Below, piece by piece: positions 10,476 through 20,264 of a stretch of 64,000 nucleotides of DNA (position 1 is the first letter of the stretch; every line of letters begins with the position of its first letter). The notes below the pieces were generated by a model. That model did no database searches, was not told the DNA's origin, and was given only the letters and a program-made list of their open reading frames with translations. This DNA is from Streptococcus viridans. Lineage in GTDB: Bacteria > Bacillota > Bacilli > Lactobacillales > Streptococcaceae. Location: the NCBI RefSeq assembly GCF_900636365.1, contig NZ_LR134266.1, positions 1,934,576-1,998,575 of the forward strand. The letters run 5' to 3'. The position numbers and the translations under genes are program-made.

Positions 10476-11415
10476 AATCTTCTACTTCGACAAAGCGTCC
10501 AATAATATGAACATTGTCTGAAATTGTTATAAAAGCTTGAGGATCCGCTTTTTCCATTAAAAATTTAAACTCATTAAACTCTGCTCGGGTAATAACAGTG
10601 AGCAAGACCGCTTTTTCCTGATGGTTATAGGTTCCTTCGGCATTGTGGATAATGGTTGCCCCACGATGCAAGCGCTTATGGATTTTCTCAATAATCTTAT
10701 CCGGTTGGCTAGTGACAATCATAGCTTGCATCCGCTTCTGCTTGGTAAAGACGGCATCTGTCACTCGACTAGAAACAAAAATGGTAATCATCGAATAGAG
10801 GGCATACTTCCAACCAAAGGTCATCCCTGCTATCAACATGATGGTCCCATTGACGATGAGAGAAATTTTACCGACATTCTTGCCCGTTCGTTTTCGAATG
10901 GTCAAACTAACAATGTCGGTTCCCCCACTTGAGATATTATTCCGAAGGGCAAAACCAATCCCTGTTCCCATAACAACCCCCCCAAACAAGGCGTTCATGA
11001 TAGGGTCATTGGTGAGAGTAACTTCGGGGACAAATTGGATAAAGAAGGAACTCATGGACACCGTGATAAAGGTGAAAATGGTAAATTTATGGCCAATTTG
11101 ATACCAGGCAATAATCATTAAGGGTAGATTGATGGCATAAAATGACAAGGAAACAGGAATCGTAAAGCCCAAAAATCGATCACTAAGAGCGGAAACAATC
11201 TGTGCTAACCCTGTCGCTCCACTTGAATAGACACGTCCCGGCTGGAAAAAGAAGTTCACAGCAATCGCAGATAAAAATCCATAGACCAATGAGGCTGAAA
11301 TCTTTTCATCATACTTTTCGCGGGAAATACTTTTCAAGACCCGTAATAATTTAAAATTATAAGCAATTCTTCTCACATAAAAACGTAAGATTTTACCTAA
11401 GCGAGTTTTTTTCAT
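10474..11415 (-). CDS. YitT-family membrane protein
   Basis: Integral membrane protein of unknown transport or signalling role. 313 aa: about five hydrophobic helices between residues 45 and 215, including the conserved PGRVYSSGATGLAQI and LRNNISSGGTDIVS segments. A C-terminal soluble DUF2179 domain (about residues 230-310, MIVTSQPDKIIEKIHKRLHRGATI) follows. That layout is diagnostic for the YitT/DUF161 family. It lies downstream of aspS but behind the aspS terminator. Confidence 0.85.
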   Translation of the reverse strand: MKKTRLGKILRFYVRRIAYNFKLLRVLKSISREKYDEKISASLVYGFLSAIAVNFFFQPGRVYSSGATGLAQIVSALSDRFLGFTIPVSLSFYAINLPLMIIAWYQIGHKFTIFTFITVSMSSFFIQFVPEVTLTNDPIMNALFGGVVMGTGIGFALRNNISSGGTDIVSLTIRKRTGKNVGKISLIVNGTIMLIAGMTFGWKYALYSMITIFVSSRVTDAVFTKQKRMQAMIVTSQPDKIIEKIHKRLHRGATIIHNAEGTYNHQEKAVLLTVITRAEFNEFKFLMEKADPQAFITISDNVHIIGRFVEVED

Positions 11416-11441
11416 GACTATCTCTCAATTTATAAATAAAG

Positions 11442-11475
11442 GGAAAATCTCAGAAGCTACTTCTGCTGATTTTCC
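11442..11475 (-). terminator. aspS terminator
   Basis: GATTTTCC (11468-11475) and GGAAAATC (11442-11449) form a stem extended by CAGAAG/CTTCTG pairing; on the minus strand it is followed by TTTATTTATA. Confidence 0.75.
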
Positions 11476-11485
11476 GCTTTTATTC

Positions 11486-13240
11486 TTACTCCTCAGTTTT
11501 GACTTCCACTTGTAGACTCAACTCTTCCAGTTGTTTAGTGGCTACTGTAGAAGGGGCTTGGGTCATCGGATCTGTTGCCTTATTGTTCTTAGGGAAGGCA
11601 ATCACTTCACGGATATTCTCCTCACCAGCTAACAACATAACAAAACGGTCTAAACCAAGAGCCAATCCACCATGTGGAGGGAAACCATAATCCATAGCTT
11701 CTAGCAAGAAACCAAATTGCTCTGTTGCATCTTCTTTTGAGAAACCGAGAGCTGTAAACATCCGTTCTTGCAATTCTTTTTGGTTAATCCGGAGACTTCC
11801 TCCCCCAAGTTCGTAACCATTGAGCACAATGTCATAGGCAATGGCACATACCTTGGCAAGATCGCCCTCTAATTCATGAGCTGTCTCTGCTTGCGGAAGT
11901 GTAAAGGGATGGTGGGCACTCATGTAACGGCCTTCTTCTTCAGACCACTCAAACATTGGCCAATCTACCACCCATAGGAAGTTGAATTGACCGTTGCCAA
12001 TGAGGTCCAATTCCTTGGCAATTCTACAACGAAGGGCACCTAGTGTTGCGTTAGCTACTTCTAATGTATCTGCTACAAAGAGGACCAAATCTTTTTCTTC
12101 CAACTGTAAAGCACTTGTCAACTCTGTTGTCACATCTGTCAAGAACTTAGCAACTGGGCCGTTCAAAGCACCATCCGCTACTTTGACCCATGCTAGACCT
12201 TTAGCCCCATATTGTTTGGCTACTTCGGTCATCTTATCGATGTTTTTACGTGAGTAGTTATCTGCAGCGCCTTTGACGACAATGGCTTTCACTGCTGGAG
12301 CTTCTGAAAAGACCTTGAAGTCTACGCCCTTTACAACTTCTGTCAAGTCTGTCAAGAGCATCTCAAAACGAGTATCTGGTTTGTCAGAACCGTAAAGAGC
12401 CATCGCATCATCGTACTTCATCCGTGGGAAAGGAAGTGTCACTTCAATTCCCTTGGTTTCTTTCATGACACGTGCGATTAAACCTTCTGTAATATCTTGA
12501 ATTTCTTGCTCTGTCAGGAAGGAGGTTTCTAAGTCGACCTGTGTAAACTCAGGTTGACGATCCCCACGTAAATCTTCATCACGGAAACATTTGACGATTT
12601 GATAATAGCGGTCAAAGCCAGCATTCATCAATAACTGTTTGGTGATTTGAGGGCTTTGAGGCAAGGCATAAAAGTGACCCTTGTTAACACGAGATGGAAC
12701 GAGATAGTCACGCGCCCCTTCTGGAGTTGACTTAGAAAGGAAAGGTGTTTCCACATCGATAAATTCCAACTCATCCAAGTAGTTGCGGATAGAATGCGTT
12801 ACCTTGGCACGTAATTTCAAGTTTTCCAACATTTCTGGACGACGCAAGTCCAAATATCGATAGCGTAGACGGGTATCGTCGTTAGCTTCAATGCCGTCCT
12901 TGATCTCAAATGGCGTGGTTTTTGCCGTATTAAGGACAGTCAAAGAAGAAACATGCATTTCAACCTGACCTGTTGCAATTTTATCATTTGCTTGCTGTCT
13001 GGCAGCAACTTGACCTGTCACTTCGATCACATACTCGCTACGAAGACTTTCGGCCGTTGCCATGACTTCCGAACTGACAGTTTCTGGATTGATGACCAAT
13101 TGCATAATCCCTTCACGGTCCCGCAAATCAATAAAGATCAATCCACCCAAATCGCGGCGTCGACTCACCCATCCCTTGAGGGTTAGTTCTTGTCCAATGT
13201 GTTCCTCTCGAACACGCCCAGCATACATGGAACGTTTCAT
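11486..13240 (-). CDS. aspS: Aspartyl-tRNA synthetase
   Basis: Charges tRNA-Asp. 584 aa from the ATG at 13240, preceded by TTTGGAGAG; a TTG 18 nt further upstream lies in that site and is rejected. The product has an N-terminal OB-fold anticodon-binding domain ([22 protein letters not shown]), class II motif 2 ([23 protein letters not shown]), a bacterial GAD insertion and motif 3 ([13 protein letters not shown]). This is the full bacterial-type architecture. It is transcribed alone with its own terminator. Confidence 0.98.
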   Translation of the reverse strand: MKRSMYAGRVREEHIGQELTLKGWVSRRRDLGGLIFIDLRDREGIMQLVINPETVSSEVMATAESLRSEYVIEVTGQVAARQQANDKIATGQVEMHVSSLTVLNTAKTTPFEIKDGIEANDDTRLRYRYLDLRRPEMLENLKLRAKVTHSIRNYLDELEFIDVETPFLSKSTPEGARDYLVPSRVNKGHFYALPQSPQITKQLLMNAGFDRYYQIVKCFRDEDLRGDRQPEFTQVDLETSFLTEQEIQDITEGLIARVMKETKGIEVTLPFPRMKYDDAMALYGSDKPDTRFEMLLTDLTEVVKGVDFKVFSEAPAVKAIVVKGAADNYSRKNIDKMTEVAKQYGAKGLAWVKVADGALNGPVAKFLTDVTTELTSALQLEEKDLVLFVADTLEVANATLGALRCRIAKELDLIGNGQFNFLWVVDWPMFEWSEEEGRYMSAHHPFTLPQAETAHELEGDLAKVCAIAYDIVLNGYELGGGSLRINQKELQERMFTALGFSKEDATEQFGFLLEAMDYGFPPHGGLALGLDRFVMLLAGEENIREVIAFPKNNKATDPMTQAPSTVATKQLEELSLQVEVKTEE

Positions 13241-13340
13241 TGTATTTTTACTCTCCAAACTAATATTCTTCCTTCTATTTTACCATAAAGCCTGTCAGAT
13301 AAGTGCTTTTCCAAAGATTTTTCCAGAAAAAACAGTTCTT

Positions 13341-13586
13341 TTATTCCGCTTCTTTCCTGGTAGGAGTTTTCTCTTGTTTGGCCTCTTCATCGTATAGTGT
13401 TGGGGCCAAGATTTTCATCAGACTAGCTGTTCCGAAACGCATGACAGTTGCCAAGACTCCAAATATTGGAGCCAAGCCACGGAAAAAGAAGTCCCCTCTG
13501 ACTAATTGGGTGATGAGGCCCGTCATGAGAAAGATCACGATTCCTTGAAGAATCGCATAAAAGGCTATTTTCTTCATTGTTTTCAT
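13341..13586 (-). CDS. Small membrane protein of unknown function
   Basis: 81 aa, not recognised as a named family. The N-terminal half holds one clear hydrophobic helix (AFYAILQGIVIFLMTGLI) and a second weaker one (LAPIFGVLATVMRFG); the C-terminal 25 residues are charged (EEAKQEKTPTRKEAE). The start MKTMKKIAFY has GAGAGGAA about 10 nt upstream. It sits alone between aspS and the dlt operon, with a DnaA-box palindrome directly upstream. Confidence 0.65.
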   Translation of the reverse strand: MKTMKKIAFYAILQGIVIFLMTGLITQLVRGDFFFRGLAPIFGVLATVMRFGTASLMKILAPTLYDEEAKQEKTPTRKEAE

Positions 13587-13617
13587 GGTTTAGCAGTTCC
13601 TCTCTTTCTAGTAGATA

Positions 13618-13656
13618 GACTTATCCACAAGTCTGTGGATAAGTCTGTGAATATGG
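13618..13656. promoter_or_regulatory. Inverted pair of perfect DnaA boxes
   Basis: TTATCCACA (13621-13629) and TGTGGATAA (13634-13642) are perfect consensus DnaA boxes in opposite orientation, 4 bp apart, inside a 12-bp-arm palindrome GACTTATCCACA/TGTGGATAAGTC. Weaker relatives (TGTGAATAT, GGGGATAAG) follow. The spot is about 50 kb from oriC. Confidence 0.7.
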
Positions 13657-13681
13657 GGATAAGTTTCTTCAAAACCATAGG

Positions 13682-13710
13682 AAAAAGGTTGAGACTGGGT
13701 ATTCTCAACC
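13682..13710 (-). terminator. dlt operon terminator
   Basis: On the minus strand GGTTGAGA, an 8-nt loop and TCTCAACC are followed by TTTTTCC, directly after the dltD stop. Confidence 0.85.
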
Positions 13711-13720
13711 TCTTCGCATC

Positions 13721-14989
13721 TTACTTAAATTGATCCGGCTGACCTTTGTAGTTAGCCCAGTCCTGACTTAAGAAACGATTGTTAATCTTGTATTCAGGAG
13801 CAGGTTGAGGGTTGGAGACAAAAGGATCAACTGCCTTGTCAAATGCCAACCATCCATTCCAGCCCATATGAATGGTGTCCTGCATGAAGTAAGGTTTATC
13901 ACCATCTTTAGAAAAATCAGCAATATGGGTAAACCCTTGACTTTCTAGTTGATAACGGATTTTTTCAACTGTCCGTTGATACATTTCTTTACTCAAGCCT
14001 GTATAAGCCATCCATTTAGAGTTCACTGGAGGGATAACAAAGATTACATTGGTTTTAGATTGAGCAAACTGATCTAAGACCAACTGCAAATCATTGTATT
14101 CTAGGGATTGTTCATAGGATTCATTCTTTTGGAATCCCTTAAGTTTCTTTAACTTACTTGCAAGACGGTGGCTATAAAAGCTGTTACTAATGCCAAGCTT
14201 ATTATTATTGGTTTTCTTTTTGGCTTCCGCCGTCGCCACTTCTTCCAAGGCTTCGTAAGAAAATGTATCTGGCAAATCATTTAAGCGAGAGAGAACCTTC
14301 TTCTCATAGTTGCTATTGTTCATTGCCGTAAAGGTGCTAAAGAAGGCATCTTCCCGACGAACAAAGCGCATGAGGGTCTGATTGAGACCTTTTTCAAAAC
14401 TAGATAGATTTTGACCTTTGGCTAGCTTTTGAACTCCTCCCTGCATAGCAACATTAGGGTACTGCTGCAAGAGACGAGATGCCGCATACTGGCTTGCTGG
14501 TCTAGCTTCCTGATTGGCCAAAAAGCTGGTTAATTGATCACTGTTAAAGTATTGCTGGAAGGCCGATGAATCATAACCGCCCTTCGTAAACCACTGGGGC
14601 GATACCACATAGACAGCCGTTTTCCCTTCTAGTTGAGGAAGAATTTGCTGCATCCCAAAATATTGGTTCAAGGACGCCGCCCCTCGTTGTCCTAAAAAGT
14701 ACGGACGATAAGAGCGATCATACTTCTCTGCTAGTACTGCTGGGTGGACGATGTCAAATCGCAACCATTCGCTGGAACCAAAGAAGGGTACAAAACGATA
14801 GTTGGGATCCCCGAGTGCTTCTTCCTTACGGGCGCGACTTTTAAAGCCTTCTGCTGTCAAGCTCACTGCAGCCTTTTTCTCCTCTGTCAGATTGTGTTTG
14901 TGGTTAATCGGATAGAAAAAGAGAAGAGTAGCGACAAGAGCCATGGCGCAAAAGACAGGACCCAGAATCAGCCACAATCGTTTAAGCAT
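13721..14989 (-). CDS. dltD: D-alanyl-lipoteichoic acid biosynthesis protein DltD
   Basis: Acts at the outer membrane face in the last step of D-alanine transfer to teichoic acids. 422 aa with one N-terminal membrane helix (residues 5-27) and a large extracytoplasmic domain. The family blocks [11 protein letters not shown] (serine of the esterase-like site) and [14 protein letters not shown] near the C-terminus (the DxxH pair) are present. Its ATG overlaps the end of dltC by 8 bp. Confidence 0.95.
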   Translation of the reverse strand: MLKRLWLILGPVFCAMALVATLLFFYPINHKHNLTEEKKAAVSLTAEGFKSRARKEEALGDPNYRFVPFFGSSEWLRFDIVHPAVLAEKYDRSYRPYFLGQRGAASLNQYFGMQQILPQLEGKTAVYVVSPQWFTKGGYDSSAFQQYFNSDQLTSFLANQEARPASQYAASRLLQQYPNVAMQGGVQKLAKGQNLSSFEKGLNQTLMRFVRREDAFFSTFTAMNNSNYEKKVLSRLNDLPDTFSYEALEEVATAEAKKKTNNNKLGISNSFYSHRLASKLKKLKGFQKNESYEQSLEYNDLQLVLDQFAQSKTNVIFVIPPVNSKWMAYTGLSKEMYQRTVEKIRYQLESQGFTHIADFSKDGDKPYFMQDTIHMGWNGWLAFDKAVDPFVSNPQPAPEYKINNRFLSQDWANYKGQPDQFK

Positions 14990-15221
14990 TCTGAAGCTCC
15001 ATGACGCCTTCTACGATTTTGTTGGCTGTATTCCAGTCATCACGACCAAACTCAGATACGGGAACCCGAATATCGAAGCGGTTTTCCAATTCCACAATCA
15101 ACTCAACGGTTCCCATGCTATCAAGGACACCAGCATCAAAAAGATCCTCATCCATCATGTCTGAGACATCTTCCATAAACAATTCGTCAATAATTTCAAT
15201 TACTTGTGATTTTACATCCAT
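14982..15221 (-). CDS. dltC: D-alanyl carrier protein
   Basis: Carries activated D-alanine as a phosphopantetheine thioester from DltA to the membrane. 79 aa acyl-carrier fold; the attachment serine is residue 35 in [11 protein letters not shown]. Third gene of dltABCD, with dltD overlapping its end and dltB ending 18 bp upstream. Confidence 0.97.
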   Translation of the reverse strand: MDVKSQVIEIIDELFMEDVSDMMDEDLFDAGVLDSMGTVELIVELENRFDIRVPVSEFGRDDWNTANKIVEGVMELQNA

Positions 15222-15239
15222 TTTTCATTTTTCCTTTTC

Positions 15240-16490
15240 TTATTTCATTTTTGGAAACCATTGCTGATCCAAGAAGCCTGAGAAAATCAGGAAGGACAGC
15301 ATAACGGTATTGAAGGTAATAAAGATTCCAAGAGCCTGGGTCCAACGATTGTCTGGTAGGGGCTCTAGTCCTTTTGCTTTACGTTCTTTATTGATTGTTT
15401 TTTTCTTCCGAAGCCAGGCGTCATTGATCACAAGACCAAGTCCGTGGAAAAGACCATAAGCAACATAATACCAGGTCACTCCATGCCAGAAGCCCATGAC
15501 CAACATGTTAATGATATAGGCAACGTTTGACGTTGTAATCCGACTCTGAAAGACCTTGTTGCGCATCAAGACCATGACTAGACGCATAAAGACAAAGTCA
15601 CGGAACCAGAAGGACAAACTCATGTGCCAACGATTCCAGAACTCCTTTAAATCACGTGATTTGAAAGGAAGATTAAAGTTGATCGGGCTCTTAATTCCCA
15701 TCAAATTAGATGCCGCAAGGGCAAACATGGAATAGCCTGCAAAGTCAAAGAAGAGATCTAAACCAAAGACGTACATCACCCCTAAGGTTCCTAGGTTAAA
15801 GACGCCCCCTTGAAGAAGGGCATAGGTCTTGACATGTCCAAGTAAGAGGTGGCCAAAGATATGAGCTAGAATAAACTTATAGAGGAAGCCAAGCATGATA
15901 TACTTGACACTCTGCTCCAGCATATCGAGAAGCTCATCTCGATCTGGAATCGTTAGGTAGTCTTCATTGAAGCGTTTGAAACGATCAATCGGTCCACTTG
16001 AGAAGGTTGGCATAAAGAGCAAGAATCGCAAGAATTCCCAGAGACTAAAATCTTTGAGAGTCCCATCTCGCATCTCGATAATCATACCCACTGCTCGGAA
16101 GGTCAGATAGGAAATCCCAAGGAAGCCCATCCAAGACTGGGTCCCATCAATGGCTGGTTGCACCTTCACAAAAACCAAGGGCAAAACGACCAAGAAAGAG
16201 TGAAGGTAAAAGACCCACTTGTTATCACGCTGGCTTCGATAGTTTTTATAAGAATAGACCCAAAGGATTTGCCAAAAGAGGTAGAAAAGAACCGCATAGA
16301 TTTGTTTCAAATCCGTCCCTGTCAACATCAAAACAATAAAGGCGAGGCTGACCAAGGCTTCATAAACTGGGAAACGCTTCTTAAAGAAGAGGCCAACAAA
16401 GATGGGCAATAAGGCCCCAATCAGATAAATAAAGTAGATTGGGGTCCCATAGGGTTCTAAATGAGGGAGCTGTTTCAAAAACTCGATCAT
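15240..16490 (-). CDS. dltB: D-alanyl transfer membrane protein DltB (MBOAT)
   Basis: Membrane-bound O-acyltransferase that moves D-alanine across or onto the membrane. 416 aa with around ten hydrophobic helices; the MBOAT histidine is visible in [19 protein letters not shown]. It overlaps the dltA stop by 4 bp, indicating translational coupling. Confidence 0.97.
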   Translation of the reverse strand: MIEFLKQLPHLEPYGTPIYFIYLIGALLPIFVGLFFKKRFPVYEALVSLAFIVLMLTGTDLKQIYAVLFYLFWQILWVYSYKNYRSQRDNKWVFYLHSFLVVLPLVFVKVQPAIDGTQSWMGFLGISYLTFRAVGMIIEMRDGTLKDFSLWEFLRFLLFMPTFSSGPIDRFKRFNEDYLTIPDRDELLDMLEQSVKYIMLGFLYKFILAHIFGHLLLGHVKTYALLQGGVFNLGTLGVMYVFGLDLFFDFAGYSMFALAASNLMGIKSPINFNLPFKSRDLKEFWNRWHMSLSFWFRDFVFMRLVMVLMRNKVFQSRITTSNVAYIINMLVMGFWHGVTWYYVAYGLFHGLGLVINDAWLRKKKTINKERKAKGLEPLPDNRWTQALGIFITFNTVMLSFLIFSGFLDQQWFPKMK

Positions 16491-18037
16491 CGGTTGTTAA
16501 CCTCACTAATCAACCCTTTGATGTCGATTTTCCCATTTGGAGTTAGCGGCAAGCTGTCACGGTAGAGGAATTTCGAAGGCATCATATAAGACATCATGAT
16601 GTGCTCCAAATCTTCCTTAATCGCTTTGGTAATATCAATCTCGCGCTCAAATTGTTCCTTGACCCCATCTTTTAAGATGACATAGGCCAAGAGATTTTGA
16701 ACCTTGTGATCTTTGTTGTAGCGTGGCACTGCAACAGCCGAGTCGATGTACTGAGACTTGTTCAAGTTTTGAGAAACATCTTCTAGCTCAATACGGTAGC
16801 CGTTAAACTTGATCTGGAAGTCCATCCGACCACCATAGAGAAGAAGACCTTCATCTGTCATGGTTCCGACATCTCCCGTATGGTAGGCTGGAAGTCCTTC
16901 AAATTCGAAGAAGGCTTCTGCTGTTTTCTCTGGATTATTCATATAACCTTTTGAAACAGCTGGTCCAGACACGATGATCTCACCTTGCTCTCCATTTGGC
17001 AATTTGTTTCCTTCCTCATCAATGATGAAGGTTGGAGAATCTTCTTTGGTATAACCAATTGGCAAGCGTTTAAGTGTCGCTAGCATCTCATCTGTGATAG
17101 CAACCGCCGACAAGGCAACCGTTGCTTCCGTTGGCCCATAGGCATTGATGATGCGCGCATTCGGGAACCGCTCACGCAGTTTTTGAGCCGTTTTAACCGT
17201 CAACTCTTCCCCATCAAAGTAGAAATGGGTAATGCCTGGCATCTTTTCAGCATTGAAATCTTCAGACAGCATAGCCATATCTGCAAAAGATGGTGTTGAA
17301 GTCCAGATAGCAATCGGGAGAGAAAAGATGGTCGCAAAGAGTTGTTTAAAGTCTTGAGTGATGGCTGATGGAAGTGCAAAAAGCGTTCCTCCAAGAGCCA
17401 AAGTTGGTGCCCAGTACATAACAGATAAGTCAAAGGAATAGGGTGGTTGCGCCAACATTTGCGGACGCTCTGGCGTCGCAAATTCCTTGTCTGTAATCAT
17501 CCAGTTGGTGAAGCTGAGCAAGTTATCATGCGAAATTTGCACCCCTTTTGGTTTCCCAGTTGTCCCTGAAGTAAAGATGATGTAGTAGTTATCATCCCCT
17601 TTGACCGGATGTTGCAAATCATAGGCATGCTGAGCTGCATAAGCTTGACGTACTTGCTCCAAGGACATGATTGGAGCAGCTGGGTTTTCAATTGGAAACT
17701 CATTGATGGCGATGATTAAGCTTGGCTCTGCTACTTCAACAATCGCAGACACGCGCTCCAAGGCAGAGTGGCTATCAATTGGGATATAAGCATGGCCAGA
17801 TTTGGTCAAGGCCACAAAGCTTGCTAACATTTCATATTCTTGGCCACCAAAGACCACAACAGGTGACTTTTCAGGAAGTCCCATTTGGTCAATATGGGCT
17901 GCTAAGCTATCTGAATCCGCCTTCAATTGGCCATAGGTATGCTCTTCTCCAAGGACATTGTAGACAGGATAGTCTGGTTGCAGTTGGGCGTAACGCTCAA
18001 TCGCCTCAATCATATCAGTAATTGGTTGGTTTGACAC
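16487..18037 (-). CDS. dltA: D-alanine--D-alanyl carrier protein ligase
   Basis: Adenylates D-alanine and loads it on DltC. 516 aa AMP-forming ligase with [15 protein letters not shown] (P-loop), [17 protein letters not shown] and the C-terminal lysine motif [10 protein letters not shown]. The start is GTG at 18037, with AAAGGAG 9 nt upstream right after the dltX stop. Confidence 0.97.
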   Translation of the reverse strand: MSNQPITDMIEAIERYAQLQPDYPVYNVLGEEHTYGQLKADSDSLAAHIDQMGLPEKSPVVVFGGQEYEMLASFVALTKSGHAYIPIDSHSALERVSAIVEVAEPSLIIAINEFPIENPAAPIMSLEQVRQAYAAQHAYDLQHPVKGDDNYYIIFTSGTTGKPKGVQISHDNLLSFTNWMITDKEFATPERPQMLAQPPYSFDLSVMYWAPTLALGGTLFALPSAITQDFKQLFATIFSLPIAIWTSTPSFADMAMLSEDFNAEKMPGITHFYFDGEELTVKTAQKLRERFPNARIINAYGPTEATVALSAVAITDEMLATLKRLPIGYTKEDSPTFIIDEEGNKLPNGEQGEIIVSGPAVSKGYMNNPEKTAEAFFEFEGLPAYHTGDVGTMTDEGLLLYGGRMDFQIKFNGYRIELEDVSQNLNKSQYIDSAVAVPRYNKDHKVQNLLAYVILKDGVKEQFEREIDITKAIKEDLEHIMMSYMMPSKFLYRDSLPLTPNGKIDIKGLISEVNNR

Positions 18038-18051
18038 GGTAGGGATCTCCT

Positions 18052-18180
18052 TTAGAATTCATTGTAGATAAAGCCACCTTGGCCTTGACCAAGATAACTA
18101 AAGAAATAGAGTAGGGCTAAGAAAATAGCGAAATACAAGATTGTTTGCCCTATAAATTTATAAAGTGTTTTATGTTTCAT
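18052..18180 (-). CDS. dltX: DltX membrane peptide
   Basis: A 42-aa peptide, [12 protein letters not shown] through FIYNEF, with a single membrane helix (about residues 12-30) and the conserved C-terminal FIYNEF of the DltX family. DltX is a small partner of the D-alanylation machinery. Position directly before dltA, 15 bp upstream, is the standard one. The RBS is weak (GAAGAG). Confidence 0.88.
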   Translation of the reverse strand: MKHKTLYKFIGQTILYFAIFLALLYFFSYLGQGQGGFIYNEF

Positions 18181-18213
18181 CTTTTTCACTCTTCATTTTG
18201 ATTATCACTGACT

Positions 18214-18243
18214 ATTTTACCATTTTTTGTTCAGTCATAGCAA
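18214..18243 (-). promoter_or_regulatory. dlt proximal promoter candidate
   Basis: -35 TTGCTA (18243-18238), 18-bp spacer ending in TGG (extended -10) and -10 TAAAAT (18219-18214), 34 bp before dltX. A TGGTAACGTTTTCT sequence (about 18267-18280), loosely cre-like, lies just upstream. Confidence 0.5.
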
Positions 18244-18440
18244 TCCAAACACAAGGAAAAAATACTAGAAAACGTTACCATAAGAGACTCTTGAGATCTG
18301 ACCTTGGATCGTTTGCTTTTCTGGTCGAGTCGACGGGCCATTCCATCTTTTATAAAGAAATGATTCCGTCCTCAGATTTGAAAATTTCTTTCATTCTCTT
18401 GACGATTTCGCTTCGAGATAGCCTTCATTTTTTTAGAAAC

Positions 18441-18472
18441 AGTATACCACTTTTCCTTAAAAAGTTCTTAAA
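18441..18472 (-). promoter_or_regulatory. dlt distal promoter with CiaR-type direct repeat
   Basis: On the minus strand TTTAAG-N5-TTTAAG (18472-18456) is followed after 9 bp by TATACT (18446-18441), itself preceded by TGG. The repeat fits the published CiaR consensus NTTAAG-N5-WTTAAG exactly and parallels the one at htrA. Transcription would give dltXABCD a leader of about 250 nt in which I see no other gene. Confidence 0.65.
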
Positions 18473-18482
18473 AGGCTAAAAA

Positions 18483-18659
18483 GAGGCTGGGACAAAAGTC
18501 CTAGCCTCTCAATTGTCTTTGGATTGTCGAGCAAGACGCAGTGGTTGAGTGGGCTCTACTAGGCTGATTTCATCAGCTTTTACAGCCCTACTCAACTGTG
18601 CGGAGGTGGGACGACGAAATCGAATTCTAACGAATTACCGATTTCTGTCCCACTTTCTT
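18483..18659 (+). repeat. 177-bp structured repeat, copy A
   Basis: Differs at 5 of 177 positions from the reverse complement of 21627-21803. It folds into three consecutive hairpins: GAGGCTGGGAC/GTCCTAGCCTC with an AAAA loop (18483-18508), GTTGAGT/ACTCAAC enclosing GCTGA/TCAGC (18544-18596), and GTGGGAC/GTCCCAC enclosing GAAATCG/CGATTTC and AATTC/GAATT (18606-18653). It abuts the stop of the DUF4956 gene and probably also terminates it. Confidence 0.9.
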
Positions 18660-19343
18660 CTATAAATTCTTTCTTTTCTTAGCCTTCTTGGTCAAGGATA
18701 CATCGCAATGATGAATTTCTTCTGTTAGGAGGGTCGTCATTGCAAAATCGTCAACTTCTGGTCTCAGATCTACTTCATAATCCAAGGTAAGCTGTTCCCC
18801 ATTTTGGCTTGTATTGACCGAAATCAAGTCGACTTCTGTACAATTGCGATCCAGCAAACGGCTGATCTTGTCGGCAATCCGTTCTTGATTTTCTACTTGA
18901 ATCGTCAGGTGACGGCGCCGTTGGTGGTCCGTCTTACTTTGCTTGGTTTCGAGCAAGAGCCAGATAGCTAATAGAAAGGCCGTAAACAAAACCGCCAATA
19001 AGAGGTAGCCCGATCCCGCCGCCAAACCAATGATCATGGCTAGGAAAATCGCAATTAATTCTCTCGATCCGCTGGTAGCAGACCGGAAACGAATCAAGCT
19101 AAAGGTTCCCGCTACTGCAATCGAGGTTCCTAGACTCCCATTCACCAGGAAAATCACCAGGGTCATCATGCAGGGAAGCAAGGTGAGACTGACGATAAAT
19201 TCACGTGTATAGAGGGTACGGTATTTGTAGGTCCAAGACAGGGCCAGCCCGAGCACCAGGCTGACGACTAAGGCCAGCATCAGGCGTACCGGATCCACAG
19301 TTGCCGTAGCATTGTTAAAAATAGAATCAAATAGATTAGACAT
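18660..19343 (-). CDS. DUF4956 membrane protein
   Basis: 227 aa from the ATG at 19343, which overlaps the upstream VTC gene by 8 bp. Four hydrophobic segments lie in the first 130 residues, with the family core TFSLIRFRSATSGSRELIAI between the second pair. A soluble C-terminal domain of about 95 residues follows, of alternating beta/alpha character (LTIQVENQERIADKISRLL). DUF4956 proteins typically accompany VTC-domain proteins; a membrane partner for polyphosphate synthesis or export is an inference, not established. Confidence 0.82.
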   Translation of the reverse strand: MSNLFDSIFNNATATVDPVRLMLALVVSLVLGLALSWTYKYRTLYTREFIVSLTLLPCMMTLVIFLVNGSLGTSIAVAGTFSLIRFRSATSGSRELIAIFLAMIIGLAAGSGYLLLAVLFTAFLLAIWLLLETKQSKTDHQRRRHLTIQVENQERIADKISRLLDRNCTEVDLISVNTSQNGEQLTLDYEVDLRPEVDDFAMTTLLTEEIHHCDVSLTKKAKKRKNL

Positions 19344-20115
19344 AGGCAGCACCTGTCCTTTCCTGAATTGGCGTTGGTGCATAATCTAAGCCTTGTGACT
19401 TATGGTAGGCACAACTGTATTTCGAAAATTTCTGTTTTACCAGTCCGTACTTATCCAGAATATCTTTCAGCCACTGAGGTTCTTCACCTGGGGCCTTGAT
19501 TTCCATAATGATGGTATTTTCTTCTAATAAAGGCTCCCCAGCTTTCCCACGAAGGAGACTGACCTGCTGATCACGATAGACTAGGTTTTGATCCAGGGTG
19601 ACCCGAATCTTATTGTAAGGATAGCCTTGAATGCTCTTCTTTTCTTTTAAGGACAAACGATCATAATAGATGTACATCTGAGGCTGTAGTCGGTGATCAT
19701 AGCGCTGACGCAGAGCTTGGATTTCTTGCACCAAGTCCAGATCCTGAATGGTCTGATCCACTAGTCCATCCGTCATGAGGCGGGTAATAGAGGAGGGGTT
19801 AGAGACCAAACGGAACTTGTGGCCAATTCCTTCTGCATCCTTTGATTTTACTTCTAGAAAAGCCGGACTATCTACTGTTGGATGCTCTATATAAGTCCGC
19901 ATCCGGATCTTTTCACGACGGTTCTGTTTAGCAAGGGCATCTTGGATCACATCGAAGTCTTCGGTATCAAAATAGACATTCGAAATCGTGGAGATGGGAT
20001 AATCATCTTCAACCACATATTTCTTCAAATCTTTCAATAAATCATCCAAGTCTTCTTTATTCACCACATATTTGGTTTCAATCCGCTTGAAGCTTGTCTC
20101 TACCGTTTTTTTCAT
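19336..20115 (-). CDS. VTC-domain (polyphosphate-polymerase-like) protein
   Basis: 259 aa, cytosolic, no signal or membrane helix. The VTC tunnel-domain motifs are in order: RIETKYVV near residue 12, SNVYFDT, KIRMRTY, AFLEVKSK, YIYYDR, NKIRVTLD, TIIMEIKA and KQKFSKY near the end. They supply the alternating basic and acidic residues that bind polyphosphate and metal in yeast Vtc4. Start MKKTVETSF is chosen for AAAGGAG 6 nt upstream; the longer frame has no site. Overlaps the DUF4956 gene and is divergent from a secreted beta-helix protein. Polymerase activity is inferred from the family. Confidence 0.85.
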   Translation of the reverse strand: MKKTVETSFKRIETKYVVNKEDLDDLLKDLKKYVVEDDYPISTISNVYFDTEDFDVIQDALAKQNRREKIRMRTYIEHPTVDSPAFLEVKSKDAEGIGHKFRLVSNPSSITRLMTDGLVDQTIQDLDLVQEIQALRQRYDHRLQPQMYIYYDRLSLKEKKSIQGYPYNKIRVTLDQNLVYRDQQVSLLRGKAGEPLLEENTIIMEIKAPGEEPQWLKDILDKYGLVKQKFSKYSCAYHKSQGLDYAPTPIQERTGAAYV

Positions 20116-20264
20116 GTTTTTCTCCTTTTGTTCTATAAAAAGTTGGGCATTTTCTTTATCGCTTTTGTTGCAAAGCCACAAGTCGCTTTACTGGTTCCTT
20201 AGTTTAGTGGCTTTTTCTTAAGCTTTCATTAAGCCAAACTTAAAGAAAACTAAAGTTAAGGTTC

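Noticed and set aside
13062..13397. 111-codon plus-strand frame antisense to the start of aspS
   Set aside because: It is a shadow of aspS, without RBS or recognisable domain.
15645..15665. CACGTG palindrome in dltB as another parS site
   Set aside because: The flanks read AAATCACGTGATTT, lacking the GTTTCAC/GTGAAAC arms required for parS.
18181..18440. Possible CiaR-dependent small RNA (csRNA type) in the dlt leader
   Set aside because: The CiaR box is present, but no terminator hairpin follows within about 150 nt and no anti-Shine-Dalgarno loops are seen. A long dlt leader is simpler.
18165..18479. A 104-codon plus-strand open frame upstream of dlt
   Set aside because: It overlaps the start of dltX on the other strand and runs through the dlt promoters, has no RBS and gives a composition unlike a folded protein. 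The region is better explained as the dlt leader.
20171..20216. AAAGCCAC/GTGGCTTT hairpin as a plus-strand terminator
   Set aside because: No plus-strand gene ends before it and the loop is about 28 nt. It lies in the divergent leader of the VTC gene and its role cannot be stated.
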